Below, piece after piece: positions 1 to 11,386 of a stretch of 64,000 nt of DNA. Source of the DNA: Zerene cesonia (Eukaryota > Arthropoda > Insecta > Lepidoptera > Pieridae); the NCBI RefSeq assembly GCF_012273895.1, contig NC_052130.1, forward strand, positions 3,472,001 to 3,536,000, given 5' to 3'. Position 1 is the stretch's first letter, and the number at the start of each line of letters is the position of its first letter. The position numbers were made by a program, and so were the translations under genes. Below the pieces are notes generated by a model. The model was not told the origin of the DNA and did no database searches. It saw only the letters and a program-made list of their open reading frames with translations.

Positions 1-354
1 CACAGAGAAAGGTATTATTACTGATTTAATACAATATTTTTGTTAATTTTTCTTTCAAATATATCGCCCTGAGAATTCATTTCGTCATATCAGTATGTAA
101 TCTCGGAATCTGTAGATATATTAGGAATGACATAATATAAGAAATGTTAAAGAACGAAGTGTGGAGGGCCAGGTGCAATAACTCCATCGAAAAAGGAAGG
201 ATCCTCGACCAGTCTACTGGTCTGACCGGCCTGAAAGGCGCCAATGGAATAATTGTGGAAAGTTGTATATATGGCTCTATAGAGAGAACATTTCGCTTGC
301 GCGATTCAGAAACGTGTCGCTACACGAAGCTATAGGTATACCCGAACTGAGGGG
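1..354 (+). repeat. Family G repeat, left inverted copy (cut by window edge)
   Basis: This block is present again in inverted orientation at 25454-25796 with high identity along its full length, starting from the 'cacagagaaagg' at base 1. The match probably continues beyond the left edge. It contains a 63-codon open frame at 144-335 (starts MLKNEVWRARC, ends RYTKL) that has a counterpart in the partner copy. Most differences between the two frames change the amino acid, so I do not treat it as a gene. It may be part of an LTR or untranslated region of a retroelement; the family is not identified. Confidence 0.7.
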
Positions 355-618
355 AGAGAACCTTAGTCATAAACACGCCACCTCTTTAAGTGAGCACTCA
401 CCCTTACCATCGCATTATCACGTCGGAATCGAATTCGTTCAGTCAAATAATAGCCTTTTATATACGAATATGAAAAATGAAGTTATTCTCACACGCAACG
501 TTTGTACTTTAATCGTAATTGTGGACTTGTTGGAGCTGGCATCGTAAATCCTTGTTGTGTTTTAGTAGTTGTAAATGTTTCGTCACGCTTAAATGGCTTA
601 ACGGATTATGTTTGAACC

Positions 619-980
619 TTTTGACGTGACAACGTCTTAAATTAGGTTGCGGCTCGGAGTCACTCATGAAAAAGTGTAACGCCCGGTAACGTTACGATGA
701 GTCACCGAACTATGATCGGTCCGCCGCGCGCGCAGCTATTAGCTATAGCTATACTAGATAATTAGGCGCATTGAATCGGTGCGTGCTTGTATCTCTGTCT
801 CTGTCTTTTTAGTAAACAAAATATATTTTCTATAGTTAAAATTTGTGCAATTCTTATTTTCATTCAATTCCTTGTTCCTATTGTGCAATTTAATAATATT
901 CATATCAATAAATGTTCTACCGAGAAAAAGACGTTGTCACGTAAAATCTTCGCCCGTAAAACCTTTACAGGCAAACCATT
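619..980 (+). mobile_element. Non-autonomous element with 'gacgtgacaacg' ends, copy 1
   Basis: This segment reappears in the opposite orientation at 15257-15599. Both copies share 'gacgtgacaacg' near one end and 'acgtaaaatcttcgcccgta' near the other, so 'acgtgacaacgtc'-type words face each other across the element. The middle holds a GC-rich patch (cgcccggtaacgttac, ccgccgcgcgcg). No transposase frame is present. The 15257 copy is absent from the paralogous position near 31500, which shows that it moves as a unit. Superfamily unknown. Confidence 0.65.
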
Positions 981-1348
981 TTTTTTAAGTTTAATATGAA
1001 CAACTGGTCTCATTTTTGTAATATTCATTTATATCTAGGTGTAGGGTTTTATTGTAACATTAATTTTGTTAATTAGTCTTTATCCTAATCCACATGACAA
1101 TTATACAAATGAAATACACGACAGAAAACTAAAAACAAACAATATAGTAACTTACCTTTTCATGTAGGCAATGATAATGTTTATGTATTAGTGTACAACT
1201 GTCAATGAGCCTAAATATATAAATACCTTCGTCTTAATTTTATGCTACGTTTAGTAATGGGGATCAATGAAACTCACCCCTATTGGTATTTTTTGACAGT
1301 CGCAGAGAACCGGATGTTTGAGGGTGTCCAGCAGTCATTGCCGTATGC
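981..1348. other. No recognisable feature
   Basis: AT-rich sequence with stops in all frames at short intervals. I see no repeat family, RNA or coding signal here. Confidence 0.5.
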
Positions 1349-1680
1349 TTTTTTTTATTCATAATCGCCAATGGACCTGGTGGGTCGCACGATGGTAAGC
1401 GCTACCTCCACCCATGAACATCTGGAGAAGCATAAGGTCAAATTGTAGAACTGAAGACTGCCCAAATGGATTGCCGACGTTAAATTGGGAAGGGATTAAG
1501 AAAGAATTAACGAGAGTAATAAGGGAAAGGACTGGGAAGGGTAAGAAAAAGGATATGGGCTCTCTCACTCACCCAACGAAACACAATAGCATGCTATTAT
1601 TCCAGGCCGGTTTTCGGGGTGTGGTACTTCCTCGGTGCGAGCTGGCCCAATTCATGTCGAAGCGTGCTCGACTGCCACAT
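1349..1680 (-). mobile_element. Family B retroposon
   Basis: Sense is on the minus strand: a T run at 1349-1356 is the poly(A) tail. After it come 'gatggtaagcg', 'ccacccatgaacat', a purine-rich centre and, at the 5' end of the sense strand, the GC-rich block around 'ggtgcgagctggcccaattc'. The same order of blocks occurs at 48531-48884 and 52222-52530. The open frames across it on either strand (for example 1414-1755) are translations of the repeat, not genes. Confidence 0.75.
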
Positions 1681-2029
1681 ACAATTCTATATAAGTCTAA
1701 CAAAGAATCTACATGCAACACCTTATCATCATACAAACAATCCCTAGCAATTTAATCCAATACTAACTACACGTACGATAATGTTATACACATATCTACG
1801 TTAAACGCACACAGCGGTGCGGATGCAAAGGAAATTGAACGCCCATACACCGGAACGCGTATCTGCTGAAACTCATAAAAACCTAGGCACTTTACCATGT
1901 AGTTATATTGCATGTGACATCAAACGGGTGATCAAAGCTTTATGAAACTGCATTATGTATATTTTTTAAAATTTCTTACATCCCTACTAAATTCGAAATT
2001 AACTCTGTTAGTCTCTCTTCACGCCTTAA
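1681..2029. other. No recognisable feature
   Basis: AT-rich spacer without a supported frame, RNA or repeat match. Confidence 0.45.
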
Positions 2030-2165
2030 CTATAGTACCGATTTCAATGAAATTTTTTGATATATCATTTGGAGTGTAAAGACCTGAAAAAAGACAAAAC
2101 ATTTTATCCCAAACTATCCTTTGACTACGCGGGAGAACTCGCGAGAGGAAAGCTTGTTACTTCTA
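2030..2165 (+). repeat. Family F fragment
   Basis: 'accgatttcaatgaaatttt' followed about 90 bases later by 'gactacgcgggagaactcgc' and 'ggaaagcttgtta' matches the layout at 52640-52862 ('gcgggcaaagccgcgagcgg', 'aaagctagtt'). It is a degraded copy of a short lepidopteran retroposon or LINE tail. Confidence 0.5.
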
Positions 2166-2279
2166 TTTACTAAATAATAATCTAAAAGTGTTATAGATCA
2201 GTGTCGATAATTTTTGCCTTGCAATTGTGTTTAAGTACATACGAAGTAATGCTTAATCACATTCATGTATTTGAAATCT

Positions 2280-2335
2280 TTGAGGCCATTGTCCAGCAGT
2301 GGACGTCCAATGGCTGAAACGACGACGACGACATT
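2280..2335 (+). mobile_element. Family A SINE, 3' tail only
   Basis: 'gaggccattgtccagcagtg' followed by 'ggctgaaacgacgacgacga' is the 3' tail and short tandem end of the SINE seen complete at 11087-11386. The tRNA-derived head is missing, as expected for a 5'-truncated copy or for the matching LINE tail. Confidence 0.6.
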
Positions 2336-2900
2336 CATATAATGCTATAGTTACAACAGGGACAAATTTTAACTGTATAAAAACCCATATATATTTTTAC
2401 TCATGATTGCAGACAAGAGACAGCAGATTTTTTAATAATTCGTCATTTTAAAGTTAGTTTTGTTTAATCCTTTACATGCCTACAGCTAAAAAATATGCTG
2501 TATACGAAAATGAAAATAATTTAAATTTAAATCCAGCGCACTTTTTTATACTATTATTTTCATATAAAACAATGACGTTGTAAAAGTACACGCTATAAAA
2601 TAACTTTTTAAATAAATGTTAGTTCAAAATATAAAGAGTATCATTTTATTTACCTATTGTACCTATTTACTCAAATGAAAAGTTTTTGTGTTTCGATTAA
2701 TTGAGCTTGAATATTTATTTATATAAGTAACATTAGCAACATTGTTTATGCAAACATTATTTGAATATCATTATTGATATCAAAAAAGGTTTAGCTTTAA
2801 AATGTATCTAAAACTGTAATGTTAATCAAAATGTATCTAATACTCCCAATACTTATTAAGAAACAAACTCATACATCATTAACGTTATTAGTACAAAATA
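2336..2900. other. No recognisable feature
   Basis: Very AT-rich (many poly-A/T runs). No frame longer than background and no repeat recognised. Confidence 0.45.
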
Positions 2901-3136
2901 TATGTTCCCATTGCAGGGATATAGGTCTCTTATAAGGGTTCAGGCTATCATCAACCTCTTTTGACTAAGTGCGGGTCTGTGTCACGTGTCGTCAAATTTT
3001 TTATCCTTGAATATTCCAGTTTCCTTACGATGTGTCTGTTTCCCTATTCGAGTGGTGTTTTGCACACGCTCATCAGTTGGTCTCGATACCCTTCCGATTA
3101 AGTTCGAGGTCTTCACCACTGAGCCACCAAAGCTAT
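2901..3136 (-). mobile_element. Family A SINE, near full length
   Basis: Read on the minus strand it runs from a tRNA-like head (around 3070-3134, with a 'ttcgag' box-B-like core at 3101-3106 on the plus strand) through 'cctcgtaaggaaac'-like and 'gtgacacagacccgc' body blocks to the tail 'ccctgcaatgggaaca' at 2903-2918. The block order is the same as in the complete SINE at 11087-11386. Diverged, hence old. Confidence 0.65.
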
Positions 3137-3845
3137 ACTAAAAATTGTATTACATAAGGATCTATTCTCTGATAGGCAAAAGAGAACGAAAACATGCACA
3201 AATGAAAGACAAATTGGCAGTATCAACGAAATGTGGATAAAGCTGGTTTTCTCGTACCACGGTCTCCATCTAGTGCAATATATACAACCGTGTATTTCTA
3301 TGAAGGAAAATATTCGTTCAATATCACCCACTGCACCCGGAGGATTTTACGATTTCCCGAAGAAAGCAACGTTCCTATTGGGAATCCACCTTGATGTACG
3401 GTTATTCCGGCCGACAGTTACTGCAGCTAGGGTTGCCGCCTTATAAATATAAATTGAAATTTACAATTTACGCGAATCGCGTCAAACATGACGCGTTTTG
3501 TTAGCTATTCGTGAAAAAATGAGGCTGTGAAATTAAGACTTCAATTTTATATTAAAAAGCTTTATACTTATAATTCCCTTAAACTTTTATGGGCGGTGAT
3601 GACATAAATAATAAAATGATATAAATAACACAGAAGACAATTTATGCACTGTATATGCTGATGATAGAAACCATTGAAGTAATTTTTAGGACATTCTTAT
3701 GCATTCATACTTAATATATAAAGCATTTAATACATAGGTTTTATTGGGCTTTGATTTATACCTTGCTATGGTGAAATCCCATCTCGTGTCGACGATCAGC
3801 TGATCGTTTATTTATGTTATTTAACACTTTTTCACCGACGTTTAA
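3137..3845. other. No supported gene; one short open frame
   Basis: A 71-codon frame at 3231-3446 crosses a slightly GC-richer patch (3330-3435). It has no domain, signal or splice context that I recognise and is within chance length. The rest is AT-rich spacer. Confidence 0.4.
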
Positions 3846-3935
3846 TAAAAACGAAGGAGGCTCTCAATTCGTACCAATTTTTTTTTTTGTTTTCCGTTAG
3901 TGACCAATTGACGTGAATCTTTTAATGCTTGACAA
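3846..3935 (+). repeat. Fragment of 'ggaggaggttctcaattcg' element
   Basis: 'gaaggaggctctcaattcgt' followed by a T run resembles the start of a widespread insect element that occurs again, better preserved, at 6230-6360 ('aaaaaaggaggaggttatga'). Confidence 0.4.
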
Positions 3936-5398
3936 CAAATTGTTGTCATTTCGTCTCATTTAAAATATGGTGTGGTACCAGAGGCCCAGTAATTTCGATG
4001 ACCGATGATTTCTACAAAAAATAAAAGAATAAGATAACACAAATTTAACGTGAAAAGTGTCATGTAAAGTCAACCTTCAATCACAATGAAAAAAAAATAT
4101 GTAAAATAAAAAATACACGTCTTCATACAACTAGTTGACCCAATAAAGATTTGCCAGTATACCCTTATCATCTAGCTAGCAGTATGAATTACAGTATCTA
4201 TTCTCTGACTGTTCGACAGATAACAAAAAAATCATTAAATGCGGTCAATCCTCGGGCGAAATTGGTTGGTTAAAAATCTGACTGGTCTGTTCCTGACGGA
4301 AATTTTTACAAACATATGGATTGAGTTCATAAATAAAAGGACTTTGATCTCCTTTAAATATTCAGCTAGGCAGCCAAACGATCACAACAATTTCTCAACT
4401 CCCATTTTATTTTTCAAAGTTAATGGAATAATAATGCTGTCCTACCGAAATTATAATGTCAAAACCAGTTGAATTATAAGAAGAAAATAGAAACAATTTA
4501 CTACAGAATAATTTAATTGTAACTCCAGGTTAAGCTTTTAAGACAAAGGCATTTATATTTCGTGTATTTATTAAAATTAAGGTTTCCAGTTTCCGATTTA
4601 AAGTTCGTTTACAATATCTTCCGCAGCAATTTTAAGCTTCACTGCAATCATTACAAACAGGAGGAAGGGAATTATCTTGTAACAAAGTTCTGGTAATTTT
4701 AGAAGTTACGAACATAACGAAGTATAAAATAATATTGTATTGAACTGAAAGAATATGGCTGTAAGAATGATTTGATATTTCAAATCTTTTCTCAGTATAT
4801 TTAATAAGTTATTCATTCCTAATGAATTTTCAATAATACGAAATCATCAATTAGTAATAATGAATTAAATGAAACACTGTAAAATTGATAAACTATTTTG
4901 TAGGAAAGGACATAATGACCAGCCCTATTAGAGACTAGGGCAGGAATTTATGTCCGAAACTAAATAAACGACATTGTACATTTATTTTGTTTTGAGAATG
5001 TCTCTCCAATGTTTTTAGTGGAGTGCCTTTTGGCACGGATTGTTTGTAATTACGAGTAATGGTTCTTTACAAATTCTTAACGGAAATAAACTATGAAGTC
5101 TCTTTTCGTATACTAATATTAGGAACTTATAATTGTGGCCTCGTTAAATAAAATTACATATCAAAAGATAATTAAGTAAACGAGTCTTGTGGTATTCAGT
5201 GTGGTGGAACGGCTTAAAAATATAAAAAAGTCATTAACAATGCTAAACCTTGCTTAGTGCAGTGATCTTAGAATCAAATCGGAATCTTTATATAAAATAA
5301 ATATCATTTTAATGCACAGAAACAAAAAACATACAGACGAACAAAGAACCCAAAGAGAGTTGTTTGTCTTTTGTTAAAAAGAAGCTCTTAAGACCTGA
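3936..5398. other. No recognisable feature
   Basis: About 1.4 kb of AT-rich sequence. A 77-codon frame at 4239-4472 has no recognisable content. No repeat family, RNA or exon-like segment seen. Confidence 0.4.
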
Positions 5399-5535
5399 GC
5401 ATCATCATCAGCCCATGGAGGTTTTCCTTCACCCTTTCGAGCAGTGGTGATGTTATTCACATGTGCAGATAAATTGAAATATCAAATTATTTCCTGTACG
5501 CTCGCCTGGTCTCTGATCTGGTCCTGAGCATCCCA
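5399..5535 (-). mobile_element. Family A SINE fragment, rearranged
   Basis: 'atcatcatcagcccatggag' (reverse of the gctgatgatgat tail) sits directly beside 'ccttcaccctttcgagcagt', 'gtgcagataaattgaaat' and 'cctgtacgctcgcctggtct', which are body and head blocks of the SINE at 11087-11386. The middle of the element is deleted. Confidence 0.6.
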
Positions 5536-5609
5536 CATTAATTGTGATTATTTGACTAGTGTGTGTAGAATAATCAAAGAGCAATATGGTTATAAATAAA
5601 CTAGCTGTT

Positions 5610-5768
5610 CGTCCTGGCTTCGCCCGTGGTACATATATAGTCTATGTTACTCGTGGATAATGTAGCTTTCGAATGGTGAAAGAATTTTTAAAATCGGTCC
5701 AGTAGTTTTTGAACCTATTCATTACAACCAAACAAACAAAGTTTTCCTCTTTATAATATTAGTGTAGA
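5610..5768 (+). repeat. Family D element
   Basis: Has the order typical of this family here: 'cctggcttcgcccgtggtac', 'gtgaaagaatttttaaaatc', 'ggtccagtagtttttgaacc', 'aaacaaacaaag', and an end reading 'ttataatattagtgtagat'. Compare 18750-18912 and 59118-59275. Confidence 0.65.
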
Positions 5769-6229
5769 TAAATGTTGGTCTCAGTTAGATGACACTTTGT
5801 GCGTTATTTTTATAAATAAACATTCAAAATTCAAAGCTTTACTTTGCTTCTAAGATGTTAAAAAACCACTACGAATAATTTAACTCGACACGCGTAAGAG
5901 ACCTATATTTTGTATATTAAGACCAATTTATTGACAGCAGTCACATATAATATTCCAAAATCTTTTACATTCCAAACGCTATTTAGGTAATGACCCGTAA
6001 AATATACTCATAACCAATAATGTGAGAAAATAAACGTAACCCTTATATAAATAACATTCTACGAATCGTTTGGATGTAACGTTTGGCTGACTCGATATTT
6101 ACTATGAAAATATCCTAGAGTTTGGCAACATTCGGAGTTTCGTCTTCGTGTTGTAGGTACATATAAAGCATTACGTTTTGATGATTCAATTTGGTGTACA
6201 TTTCATAGAAAAATTATGACGTACACACA
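5769..6229. other. No recognisable feature
   Basis: AT-rich spacer; nothing supported. Confidence 0.4.
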
Positions 6230-6360
6230 TTTTTAACCGACTTTCAAAAAAGGAGGAGGTTATGAATGCGACTGTATTTAACTTTGCTTTGTTACCGCGG
6301 AACTTTCGACAGAGTGAACCGATTTTGATGATTCTTCTTTGTTTGGAAACTGGTGTCACA
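6230..6360 (+). repeat. 'ccgacttt...aaaaggaggagg' interspersed element
   Basis: 'taaccgactttcaaaaaagg' then 'aggaggttatgaatgcgact', 'gtgaaccgattttgatgatt' and 'ctttgtttggaaactgg' reproduce the block order of a very common insect interspersed element known to me from lepidopteran genomes. A piece with the opposite end of this kind of element is at 41640-41762 ('agaagtcggttacaaacaaa'). Confidence 0.55.
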
Positions 6361-6483
6361 TTAAACAATGTCGTTACATTTGTGTACCTATCCAATTAAC
6401 GTTGTGAAAGAAGTTGAAGCTAACACTGCTCTAGTAAAACATGTTATCAATTTTTTAGTTCAGTTCAATAAAAGATAAAAGAA

Positions 6484-6610
6484 AATCAATCAATCAATCA
6501 AAAACTCTTTATTGTACACCTTTACAAGAAGAGAAGTAAACAAAAGATAAATTAAATCAGAAGTATGAAGAGAACAACAGGTGGAAAATATACCTAACAA
6601 CTAACCTAAT
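6484..6610 (-). mobile_element. Family H LINE 3' end with AATC tandem tail
   Basis: On the minus strand it reads '...ggtgtacaataaagagtt' followed by four to five units of a TTGA/TGAT tetramer. That is a polyadenylation signal next to a short tandem 3' tail, as in the plus-strand copies at 50474-50825 and 55800-56090. No reverse transcriptase coding remains. Confidence 0.5.
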
Positions 6611-9023
6611 AATCAATATAAATGTTAGACTTTGTTTTAATAACAAACTTTTAAGGAGGAATTTCTATAAACAACACTGAAGGCTAAGCTTATTAGGATA
6701 TTGTCCGATTAAAAGCCGCAAGCATTTTTAATTAAAAACAAAACCGCATTCAATAAAGCGATAAAAATTCAAAACCTTTCCTTATCGCGGATTCGAATCA
6801 TTCATAAAAATGTTAATGTTTTCACCCTTCCCCAGTGAAGATTAAACTTTTTGTTCTACGACACCCTTTTGTTGCCGAAAATCAATACTTACGCGGTATT
6901 TGGACTGCTACAAAGATTAATTGCTTTCCTAAAATAAAACAGGCTTACCAGGGCCCTAAGTCTGCTAACTTAAAAATACTTCATTTGTCTATGAATTGCT
7001 TCGTGGTTTTACAAATTCTTTCAAATATTCTTCTGCATATTTATTAACGATAAAATTAACTAAATTCCCATGGGAAATTAATGTCACAGCATATATTCGT
7101 TGGCAACACTGAAAATTGTCTCATCGAAACACCATCGTTAAAATTAATGTATGATACTGTTATGACTATGATAAATCGTAGATACGTAGGTACTAATGAT
7201 TTTGCCGTATTGCCTTTAAAATTTGATAGAAATTTCAACCTAATAGAACAGTTAGACATTTACTTATTGGGTTGTATTCCTCAACTCTTAATTCTTAGAT
7301 ATTTGTCTCGCGCGGTCATAAATGTCCACATATGGAAGGGTAATTCTAGGTAAACCACTTTACAAACGAAATTTATGCCCCACTTATCTTACTCCCACAA
7401 TATGACATGACACTCGCAGCTTGACGTCATGATAGCAGCGCTGTAGCAATGTAAATCTAAAAATGCGGTGAATCTTTGCAGCGCTGTAACTTTGAAATTC
7501 TTTTTTAAATAAATCATACTGCTGCATGTAAGCTGAAGCATTCATGGTATGAAAATGTAATGTGATTATAATTTTTTTACCTGCATTTGGCGTGTTCCTT
7601 TTTTGATCCCCCTCTCCCCTTCTTTCCCCCGGACGTCAGTGACCTTTCTGTAGAAAGGAATTATAATATTACTGTATGCATTTTCAGTATAAATAAGTTA
7701 CTTGTTTTAGTTAGTTTAGTTAATTAGTTCAATGTATAGTTTAGGCATAAACTATAAATAATATCGGAATAGTATAGTTAGTGAGTAATGCGAACCCTAG
7801 CATGTGTGACGTACTATTTCATAGAGGGTCCTCGATAATTCTAATTAATCGGATTTCCGAACTTTCGACCCAAAAACTATTTTAATAGCTTCGGCGGTGA
7901 GATGTTTTAAAGCGGTAATGAGAAGCTATTAGAAGTTTGAAACATTATATTGAAAATCAGAAGGGCTACTGCGATAGAGTAAAATGTTTTATGTAATTAA
8001 TTACGGTCAGCTGGTATTCGGTTGTTTTTACAAAAGTATAAACTTAGAAGGCGAAATGTTTATAAAAAAAAAATCGATGTTTTAGTCTCAAATATAGTAT
8101 ATATCTGATACCTGCTGTACATAACCGGTGTTTTGTATTTTGAACGAATCAAATATAAAACCGCGGCTGGGAAAAAATAAGACTTCATTTTGTTTCCTTT
8201 CTGGCTAGGATCCAGTTGGTGGGTTGGCAGCAGATATATAGGCTTAGAGGAGCAGGGCTTCGTCACATAATAATTGAAGCGGGTGAGGCATTAAAGCAAG
8301 GCTCGACTGTGTCATATTTATGAAATAAAATATGTATGCATTGACGCACTTAAATGTTAAAATAATAGTAATTTCGAAAAGCTCCATTAAACAGACAGCC
8401 GACTATTCTCTAACAATCAAAGTATAGCTTTTTTTTACTAGTAGAAGAAAATCCTCACCAAACATTTTTCATCGAAATCGAATGCATAAAGGTTCGCTGC
8501 TCCCATTTCTACAGTTCCTGGTCTTGCATCAGCAATATGAATTCATATTCCGAAGATATATATCTCAATACCACTTTTATTGCGAGACATTTTTGAATGA
8601 CGCTTGAAACGGGATATTTATTGTTTTCAGGCGATTGTACACGTAGTCCTGACAGCTGGATATTTCAATAAACGTACACTGATGGTTATTCCTCTTTAGG
8701 ATTAAAGCGTTAGCTTTTATATTCTTCTTATTTAAATGAGGCTATGCGTAGATATATACCGGATGGCGGATAATATTCTTGTGTCTAAAAAGGATTTGAT
8801 AAGTGTGTAATAAAATTAGGTTCTTCATTAATGTCCCAATTTACAAATTAGTGTTATGTGAAGGTACGCTCTCGCTATTTGGCACTGATTACGATGATGG
8901 CGCGGAGGAGGCGCGTGGTCACAATGACGTCATTAGGGCACCGTCCGCTAAGACTTTATTTAGTGCATTTCATCACCCTGTAGGTGAATATCTGATATAT
9001 AAAATTCTCGTGTCACAATGTTA
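6611..9023. other. No supported gene; spacer with short frames
   Basis: Contains a 90-codon frame at 7081-7353 and a 73-codon frame at 8803-9024, neither with a recognisable domain. A pyrimidine-rich tract lies at 7590-7630, just before 'ggacgtcagtg'. A GC-richer patch at 8865-8955 holds the palindrome 'tgacgtca'. None of these proves a gene or regulatory element. Confidence 0.35.
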
Positions 9024-9173
9024 GTCTCTATACTCCTCCGAAACGGCTTGACCGATTCCTCTGAAATTTGGAAGCATATTGGGTAGGTCTGAGAATCGGC
9101 TAACATCTATTTTTCATACCACTAAACGATAAGACTAAGGCAGAACAGCGTTTGCCGGGTGCAGCTAGTATTA
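9024..9173 (-). repeat. Family F-like element
   Basis: 'actcctccgaaacggcttga' and 'ccgattcctctgaaatttgg' lead into 'gccgggtgcagctagtatta'. This is the characteristic end of the short retroposon group also seen at 54385-54585 and 55335-55540. Confidence 0.6.
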
Positions 9174-9838
9174 TTATATTGGTGATTGGTGAAATAATTA
9201 AAAAATCAAATTCTCAAAACTTGGCAAAGCGTAGGTGCTAGAAAGCTATGCCCCGCTAATAAGCCCTCTTGTTTTCAACAACTGTCATCCTTATTACAGC
9301 CTTTTAAGGAGTTGATGGAAAAAGTAGCCGCTATGTTCGACCCCAGAACAACCGAGTTTTGAACTGAAAATTTTCTAAATTTCATCCCATTAAACACAGC
9401 ATTAGCTGTGGTTTAGGCGTAGTAATGTAAGAGACTTTCGCGCTTATAATATTAATATGGAAGTTCAATTGAATACACCATTCGGTTCTACAAAGAATTT
9501 ATGTAAGCTTGCGTCATGGCTTAATAAAATTCTCATGTAAAACACCTGTCACACGAGAGGAGTAAAAAAAGTTGGCGCGTTTGAAGACAACGTTTTATCT
9601 TATGCATTCTAATGTCATTATTATTTTGTTAAATAAAACACGACGCTTTGATCTATTTTCTATCGTGATGCTACCGGTGTCATGGTATATTTTAATTTAT
9701 AAAAATTGTTATCACAGTTCAGTCGAAATTATTTATTTAACATGCAAAATATACTGGGAAAATTGTTTTTAATATTATGTCAGACGCGTCAGCTAACCCT
9801 CGTTTTGTTATGTTAAATCGGTTTGACTGAAAAAAAAT
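9174..9838. other. No recognisable feature
   Basis: AT-rich spacer. A 66-codon frame at 9572-9772 is within chance length. Confidence 0.4.
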
Positions 9839-9915
9839 AATTTTAAGAAAAAAACCTATATTTCCTGGAAAATAGTTTAGATGTTTTAAAAAGCACTAAG
9901 TACCTTGTCGTTTGA
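9839..9915 (+). repeat. 77-base contig-end duplicate, left of gap
   Basis: Base-for-base identical to 10916-10992 on the other side of the N run. Best read as the overlapping ends of two contigs that were not merged. Confidence 0.9.
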
Positions 9916-10915
9916 NNNNNNNNNNNNNNNNNNNNNNNNNNNNNNNNNNNNNNNNNNNNNNNNNNNNNNNNNNNNNNNNNNNNNNNNNNNNNNNNNNNNN
10001 NNNNNNNNNNNNNNNNNNNNNNNNNNNNNNNNNNNNNNNNNNNNNNNNNNNNNNNNNNNNNNNNNNNNNNNNNNNNNNNNNNNNNNNNNNNNNNNNNNNN
10101 NNNNNNNNNNNNNNNNNNNNNNNNNNNNNNNNNNNNNNNNNNNNNNNNNNNNNNNNNNNNNNNNNNNNNNNNNNNNNNNNNNNNNNNNNNNNNNNNNNNN
10201 NNNNNNNNNNNNNNNNNNNNNNNNNNNNNNNNNNNNNNNNNNNNNNNNNNNNNNNNNNNNNNNNNNNNNNNNNNNNNNNNNNNNNNNNNNNNNNNNNNNN
10301 NNNNNNNNNNNNNNNNNNNNNNNNNNNNNNNNNNNNNNNNNNNNNNNNNNNNNNNNNNNNNNNNNNNNNNNNNNNNNNNNNNNNNNNNNNNNNNNNNNNN
10401 NNNNNNNNNNNNNNNNNNNNNNNNNNNNNNNNNNNNNNNNNNNNNNNNNNNNNNNNNNNNNNNNNNNNNNNNNNNNNNNNNNNNNNNNNNNNNNNNNNNN
10501 NNNNNNNNNNNNNNNNNNNNNNNNNNNNNNNNNNNNNNNNNNNNNNNNNNNNNNNNNNNNNNNNNNNNNNNNNNNNNNNNNNNNNNNNNNNNNNNNNNNN
10601 NNNNNNNNNNNNNNNNNNNNNNNNNNNNNNNNNNNNNNNNNNNNNNNNNNNNNNNNNNNNNNNNNNNNNNNNNNNNNNNNNNNNNNNNNNNNNNNNNNNN
10701 NNNNNNNNNNNNNNNNNNNNNNNNNNNNNNNNNNNNNNNNNNNNNNNNNNNNNNNNNNNNNNNNNNNNNNNNNNNNNNNNNNNNNNNNNNNNNNNNNNNN
10801 NNNNNNNNNNNNNNNNNNNNNNNNNNNNNNNNNNNNNNNNNNNNNNNNNNNNNNNNNNNNNNNNNNNNNNNNNNNNNNNNNNNNNNNNNNNNNNNNNNNN
10901 NNNNNNNNNNNNNNN
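9916..10915. other. Assembly gap (1000 N)
   Basis: Exactly 1000 N, the usual placeholder for a gap of unknown size. Open frames reported across it are meaningless. Confidence 0.99.
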
Positions 10916-10992
10916 AATTTTAAGAAAAAAACCTATATTTCCTGGAAAATAGTTTAGATGTTTTAAAAAGCACTAAGTACCTTGTCGTTTGA
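10916..10992 (+). repeat. 77-base contig-end duplicate, right of gap
   Basis: Identical to 9839-9915. Unique sequence resumes at 10993. Confidence 0.9.
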
Positions 10993-11086
10993 ACATTTGA
11001 ATCTCATAAAAACACTTACTTGTAAAAAGCAAAGAGTATATTTAATCGAAAATTATATATGTCACTAGTGATGCATTCCGCAGTGG

Positions 11087-11386
11087 CAGTGGTGGCTCCA
11101 GTGGTGAGAACCTCGGACTTCAAAATCGATGAGTCGGGGTTCGAGACCGGGCGAGCGTGCAGGAAATAAATTGACTTTTCAATTTATCTGCACATATGGA
11201 TTACATCACCACTGCTTAAAACGGTGAAGGAATACATCGTGAGGAAACCGACATGTCCGAGAATCAAAAGTTCGGCGACATGTGACATCTGCCAACCCGC
11301 ACTTGGCCAGCGTGGTGGATTATGGCCTGAACCCTCATAGGAGGCCTGCGTCCCAGCTGTGGGAACATATATAGGCTGATGATGAT
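11087..11386 (+). mobile_element. Family A SINE, complete (tRNA head, LINE-like tail)
   Basis: The head carries a box-A-like 'tggctccagtggtgag' near 11093 and a near-canonical box B 'ggttcgagacc' at 11138-11148, spaced as in a tRNA-derived RNA polymerase III promoter. The body has 'aattgacttttcaatttatc' and 'cgtgaggaaaccgacatgtc'. The tail 'ggaggcctgcgtcccagctg' ends in 'gctgatgatgat' at 11375-11386. That tail type is shared with RTE-like LINE 3' ends in Lepidoptera (from memory), which would supply the retrotransposition machinery. It is the best preserved copy in the window. A related Lepidoptera family name is Metulj, but I cannot confirm the match. Confidence 0.8.

Noticed and set aside
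3231..3446. 71-codon frame ending VTAARVAAL as an exon
   Set aside because: No splice sites, domain or repeat evidence; within chance length.
7590..7640. Polypyrimidine tract as a splice acceptor
   Set aside because: It is followed by 'ggacgtcag', but no open frame of useful length follows.
9905..10957. Open frames of ~350 codons across the first N run
   Set aside because: They consist of unknown bases; only a few real codons lie at the edges.
11087..11160. A functional tRNA gene
   Set aside because: Box A and box B are present but no acceptor stem or anticodon arm pairs, and the sequence continues as a SINE.
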